The notes below the pieces were generated by a model, which was not told where the DNA came from, did not search any database, and saw only the letters and a program-made list of their open reading frames with translations. A program made the position numbers and the translations under genes. Shown here piece by piece: positions 60,317-64,000 of a DNA stretch of 64,000 nt (the first letter of the stretch is position 1; every line of letters starts with the position of its first letter). The stretch is taken from positions 17,494,860-17,558,859 of the forward strand of contig OU452199.1 in assembly GCA_911728435.2 (NCBI GenBank), written 5' to 3'. Origin of the DNA: Apoderus coryli. Its lineage: Eukaryota > Arthropoda > Insecta > Coleoptera > Attelabidae.

Positions 60317-60906
60317 GCAGGTAGTTTATAAAAATGTATATTCGGACTACTCAGCTATATAAATGGGCGTCCCTCAGGGTTCGGTTCTTGGACCTTTGCT
60401 CTTTTCGATATATATTTCGGACTTTCATACAGTTATCGAGAATTACCACCTAGGGCATTATGCCGATGCTACCCAGACTTATATCTATTTTGAGGCAGAT
60501 GAGAGTAATGTGGCTCAGGATTTATTGAACGCCGATCTGGAGCATCTTGTACAATTTTCATTGGCACACAATTTAAAGCTGAATACCAGTAAGTCCATCG
60601 GTATGTTGTATGCAGGTAGTTTATAAAAATGTATATTCGGACTACTCAGCTATATAAATGGGCGTCCCTCAGGGTTCGGTTCTTGGACCTTTGCTCTTTT
60701 CGATATATATTTCGGACTTTCATACAGTTATCGAGAATTACCACCTAGGGCATTATGCCGATGCTACCCAGACTTATATCTATTTTGAGGCAGATGAGAG
60801 TAATGTGGCTCAGGATTTATTGAACGCCGATCTGGAGCATCTTGTACAATTTTCATTGGCACACAATTTAAAGCTGAATACCAGTAAGTCCATCGGTATG
60901 TTGTTC
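60317..60906 (+). repeat. 295-bp tandem duplication in LINE 3
   Basis: 60,317-60,611 and 60,612-60,906 appear identical. The unit is not a multiple of three, so it shifts the frame. Identity of the halves implies a recent event. Confidence 0.88.
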
Positions 60907-62058
60907 GGTCCAAAGGCAAAGAGAGAGGCTGTGAGTAGCAGATTCGAATTTCACCTTGGCGGAGAAATAATTTCTAGAGTGAGGCGAGGAACCTTGGTCT
61001 TTGGATGGATAAGGGTCTGCGATTCACAAGTCATGTCAACCGGCTCTTTAGGGCCAGTTATCCGATTTTAAAATATTTTTTTCCTCCCCGTCATACTATT
61101 AATACCAAAACTAAACTTAGCATTTGTGAAACGTTGATTGTCTCTAGGGTCTCATATTGTGACACTGTGTACGGGCCGACCTTGCTTAAGTTTGTTACGG
61201 ATCGGTTGCAAAGTATTCATAATTCATGTTTTCGTTTTGCCTATTGCATTCGAAAATTCGAACATATTAGCCATAAAATTGCCGAAACTTGTCCGTTTCA
61301 TGCTTGAGAAGATGAGGCAAATTCATATCATGGGGTTAACACCTAAAATTCTAACCACTGGGCCCATTTATTTATTCAACAAATTTAAGGAATTCGCAAA
61401 CGTTACTGAGAGAAACAGAAAGCAGGGACCAAGCTTGTTATCCCAAGGCATGTTTCAAATATGTATAAACGTAGATTCGTTTATGCAGCTTGCAAATATT
61501 ATAATGCACTGCCCGAGTATCTGAAAAATATTTCATTATTGAATTTAAAAAAAAAGACTGAAGTTGTACTATAGTCAGATTAACTGAGGGCTAAAAGTAT
61601 GACGATCTGTATTGCTCTTGACTTGGATTCATCTGGCTTCATTATTGATTCATTTTAAATAAATGTTCTGTACGTAGAGAGTAATATAGGTAATAGGTAA
61701 GTTGAAAATCGTCGATATATTTATGTAGGTAGATTATATGTGTAATTGTAAGAGGCTTATTTTGTTGTATGGCTGTGTATGAGAATGATTTGTATGGTTA
61801 GGTAGAATATCGCTCATAGAGCGAATCTCGCCATTTCAATGAATTGTTTTTCGTGCTATATTTTGTTATTGTTAATTCATTGAATAAACTCATTATTATG
61901 ATTATGATTATGATTATTATAAAAAATGATTCGACACAGTGGTGGAAGGCAAAACCCATAAATAATATCTCAAAAAATAATCATCATTGTTTTGAAATGG
62001 GCTTGTTTAACAAAACAAGACTTAAAATCCGAGAGTTTGTCTGTCAACCACTATACTT

Positions 62059-62102
62059 TCACCAGACGGCCGTTTTGTCGATCCACGACTCATCAGTGGT
62101 GA
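62059..62102 (-). ncRNA. Hammerhead ribozyme, core G mutated
   Basis: Same ribozyme in the other half, read on the minus strand, with identical stems and CTGATGA (62,096-62,090). The GAAA box reads AAAA: the change at 62,076 removes the catalytic G12. Probably inactive. Confidence 0.8.
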
Positions 62103-62411
62103 TCAGTCAGTAGTTGACAGCCAAACTCTCGTAAATAATGTGGTATATACCCCACACGGTACAGAGATGTAAAAGGATGTGTTTGGCGACATCTAGTTTT
62201 ACCGTTGGTAGTACGCCGAGTGAACAACAGTTCCTATATCGGCTGCCTGGGAGGTCTCTGACCCCATAAAGCAACTACCAACACATAGACGCGCCGATAC
62301 TCCCTTAAGCGGGATCGCATATATACACGGTACACATCCTTTTACATCTCTGTACCGTGTGGGGTATATACCACATTATTTACGAGAGTTTGGCTGTCAA
62401 CTACTGACCGA

Positions 62412-62455
62412 TCACCACTGATGAGTCGTGGATCGACGAAACGGCCGTCTGGTGA
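62412..62455 (+). ncRNA. Hammerhead ribozyme, consensus core
   Basis: Stem I TCACCA (62,412-62,417) pairs with TGGTGA (62,450-62,455). Core CTGATGA 62,418-62,424. Stem II GTCG/CGAC with loop TGGAT. Core GAAA 62,438-62,441. Stem III is the self-complementary ACGGCCGT (62,441-62,448), short, as in ribozymes that work as dimers or in circular repeats. Cleavage is expected after the C of GTC at 62,449. An outer 19-bp helix (62,383-62,401 with 62,466-62,484, one mismatch) extends stem I. All conserved core bases are present. Confidence 0.85.
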
Positions 62456-62691
62456 ATGTATAATGGTTGACAGACAAACTCTCGGATTTTAAGTCTTGTT
62501 TTGTTAAACAAGCCCATTTCAAATATATGCGATCCCGCTTAAGGGAGTATCGGCGCGTCTATGTGTTGGTAGTTGCTTTATGGGGTCAGAGACCTCCCAG
62601 GCAGCCGATATAGGAACTGTTGTTCACTCGGCGTACTACCAACGGTAAAACTAGATGTCGCCAAACACATCCTTTTACATCATTGTTTTGA

Positions 62692-63632
62692 TTGCAGCTC
62701 TTTTAGGTCGGACCCTTCCAATGCATGATTCATATATGTAACTACTCTTTCCAAAATGTTCAGTTTCACGAGTTTAAACACGATTTAAGCATATTAAAAT
62801 TACAGCTTAACACATCACATTGAACGACTACTAATATTACTCATTATTGGAATTATGGGGATAAAATTATTTGGAAGAAATATCAAATCGTGAAATATTA
62901 TTCATACTATTAATAAACACACTCCATGTTATTTGTTATAAGACCACGTAGTTTGATCGAGTTTACTTTTAGAGAGTGGGCCAGCAGAATATTGGAAAAA
63001 GAATCTTGGTATCTCGGACTATAATGGAGTTGATTAAGAAATACTTTATTATTGTCCGAAGTACCACGGATTTTTTTCAGGAACAACAATAATAAATATC
63101 AAGCTCAAGATGAATCTGATTAATACATTAATGCACAACGTATGATTACAAAAACCAAACCGCCCATTTAGGTCATGTTGCCATAACATCTGATGCAGAA
63201 TTCAAGTAATGCGTACAATTTATAGTTTTTTCGTGTGTTAGCCAAGTAATATTGTGCTTAGAAAGTGAGTTTATATTTTAGTTTTTGTGTACAGTACCGT
63301 GGAAATTAATAGTGCAGAGCCCAAAATGAGTTTTAGGTAAATGTTTACATCTTAGACAATGAAAGAGAATGGACAAGTAACAGTCCAGTCCATAACAAAA
63401 AATGCACTGCACATATGCCAAAAAAATACATTGAGACCAGAAGTTACAGGTATAATAGACAATATTTATCTACAATTGAAATACCGGCCGGTCAAAAGCA
63501 GGGTAGGTTATCAAATAGCACACACTGAACCGAAAAGGTACGTGATATTAATAAAAAAGTGCTTCAAATCAATGAACGTCAACATTAAATTTGAGCCGAT
63601 GATGGGTGACATTAATACAATGAACGTTCGTA
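62692..63632. other. Flank, no recognised gene
   Basis: An open frame of 92 codons at 63,359-63,637 shows no signal peptide, domain or splice context and runs into the minisatellite; I cannot say whether it is real. Confidence 0.3.
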
Positions 63633-64000
63633 CATAAATTCGGTAGCGAATTCTGTACGTTGAATTAATAAATAACGAACATAAATTTATGCTCGCCGGT
63701 TATTGATCTTACGAATGATGGACATTAATTTATAACTCCTGTACGTTAAAACGATGTTACCAGGTTGTTAATGTTACGAATGATGAAGATTAGTTTATGT
63801 CTCCAATACGTAAAACCGATGTTAGCTGGTTATTAATGTTACGAACGATGAACATTAATCTATGACTTTTGTACATTAAACCGATGTCTGAAGGTTATTA
63901 ATGTTACGAACGAGAAACATGAATCTATGACTTTTGTACGTTAAACCAATGTTAGCTGATTATTACATTGGGTTATAATAATTGTTTTACGTAATTGTGT
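63633..64000. repeat. Minisatellite, 65-bp unit, at least five copies
   Basis: GGTTATTRATSTTACGAAYG recurs at 63,698, 63,763, 63,828, 63,893 and, diverged, 63,958. A first weaker unit begins near 63,633. The array may continue past the window. Confidence 0.85.

Larger units (their letters stand above)
58790..61520 (+). pseudogene. LINE 3 endonuclease end and reverse transcriptase, broken
   Basis: Pieces in order: EN with CGELNI where GDLN/GDFN is expected, then STRITSSTETLLDVIVVSD and SDHSLF (58,845-59,130); a 96-bp inverted duplication; linker; RT with VGPDLISMRMLR, FPEGWKQANVIPL (to 60,024); LKPNQSGFRQGFGMAT and LLDYSKAFDCM; GVPQGSVLGPLLFSIYISDF twice because of a 295-bp tandem duplication; the catalytic YADD reads YADA in both; HNLKLNTSKSIGMLF; C-terminal RVSYCDTVYGPTL and IQSIHNSCFR. 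Many shifts and stops. The C-terminal style is that of the CR1/L2-type LINE group, distinct from LINEs 1 and 2. Confidence 0.85.
58774..61934 (+). mobile_element. LINE 3, 5' truncated, with 16-bp target duplication
   Basis: The direct repeat ATAAAAAATGATTCGA occurs at 58,774-58,789 and 61,919-61,934, bounding a LINE that starts inside its endonuclease domain and ends in GAATAAACTC followed by ATTATG repeats. 5' truncation and a long target duplication are the classic outcome of target-primed reverse transcription. Confidence 0.85.
61982..62691. mobile_element. Hammerhead-ribozyme element, inverted and circularly permuted dimer
   Basis: A 14-bp direct repeat CATCATTGTTTTGA (61,982-61,995; 62,678-62,691) bounds the insertion. 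Inside are four blocks in the order A (about 61,994-62,180), B (62,181-62,324), reverse A (about 62,333-62,521), reverse B (62,522-62,677). The left half is thus A-B and the right half is the inverse of B-A. B runs directly into A in the right half (GATCGCATATAT then TTGAAATGGGC), so the monomer of about 331-345 bp is circular in logic. Each half carries one hammerhead ribozyme. There is no protein. Animal retrozymes, small circular self-cleaving RNAs mobilised by other retroelements, are the closest known type. Confidence 0.75.

Noticed and set aside
63359..63637. 92-codon open frame as a gene
   Set aside because: Ends inside a minisatellite and has no family features; kept only as a remark.

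Overview
Eukaryotic, AT-rich, intron-containing DNA, almost certainly from an insect. The signs are spliced genes with GT..AG introns, P-element, piggyBac and LINE families typical of insects, Penelope-like retroelements, many dispersed ends of the type ACAGGGTGTYCC, and runs such as GGTAGGTACCTACC that resemble aphid and other hemipteran genomes. The order is an inference. Nothing bacterial or viral is seen.

Layout. 1-20 kb: a small four-exon host gene for a secreted protein (minus strand, 19,690 to 2,116). Its third intron carries a 12-kb P element (4,153-16,121). That element encodes an apparently complete THAP/P transposase, and the transposase's own intron carries a decayed piggyBac element. 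20-34 kb: a Penelope-like element (PLE) present as two nearly identical copies head to head. The minus copy is split by a 9.5-kb DNA transposon (22,099-31,625) whose two ends are long satellite arrays (110-bp and 182-bp units) and whose middle holds a decayed five-exon gene. 34-46 kb: a degraded LINE, dispersed foldback repeats, a second LINE lying between inverted terminal repeats of another PLE fragment. 46-49.5 kb: an internally deleted derivative of the 12-kb P element; a third P copy runs off the left edge (1-648). 51-52.3 kb: a four-exon gene whose product joins the end of a Mutator-like transposase domain to a YqaJ nuclease domain. 53.6-58.8 kb: no recognisable gene. 58.8-61.9 kb: a 5'-truncated LINE with a 16-bp target duplication. 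62-62.7 kb: an inverted dimer carrying hammerhead ribozymes, flanked by a 14-bp duplication. 63.6-64 kb: a 65-bp minisatellite.

Most interesting: (1) two independent short insertions (13.85-14.17 kb and 61.98-62.69 kb) that each carry hammerhead ribozymes in inverted, dimer-like arrangement between direct repeats. In the second, the two halves are circular permutations of one ~335-bp monomer, as expected if a circular RNA was the source (retrozyme-like). The PLE in this window is also a head-to-head inverted dimer and has hammerhead-like motifs in its terminal repeats, so PLE machinery is a plausible mobiliser. (2) The satellite-ended 9.5-kb transposon. (3) A P-element family caught in several states: apparently autonomous copy, deletion derivative, and two probable excision footprints. 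All protein assignments are from reading motifs by eye; no database search was possible.
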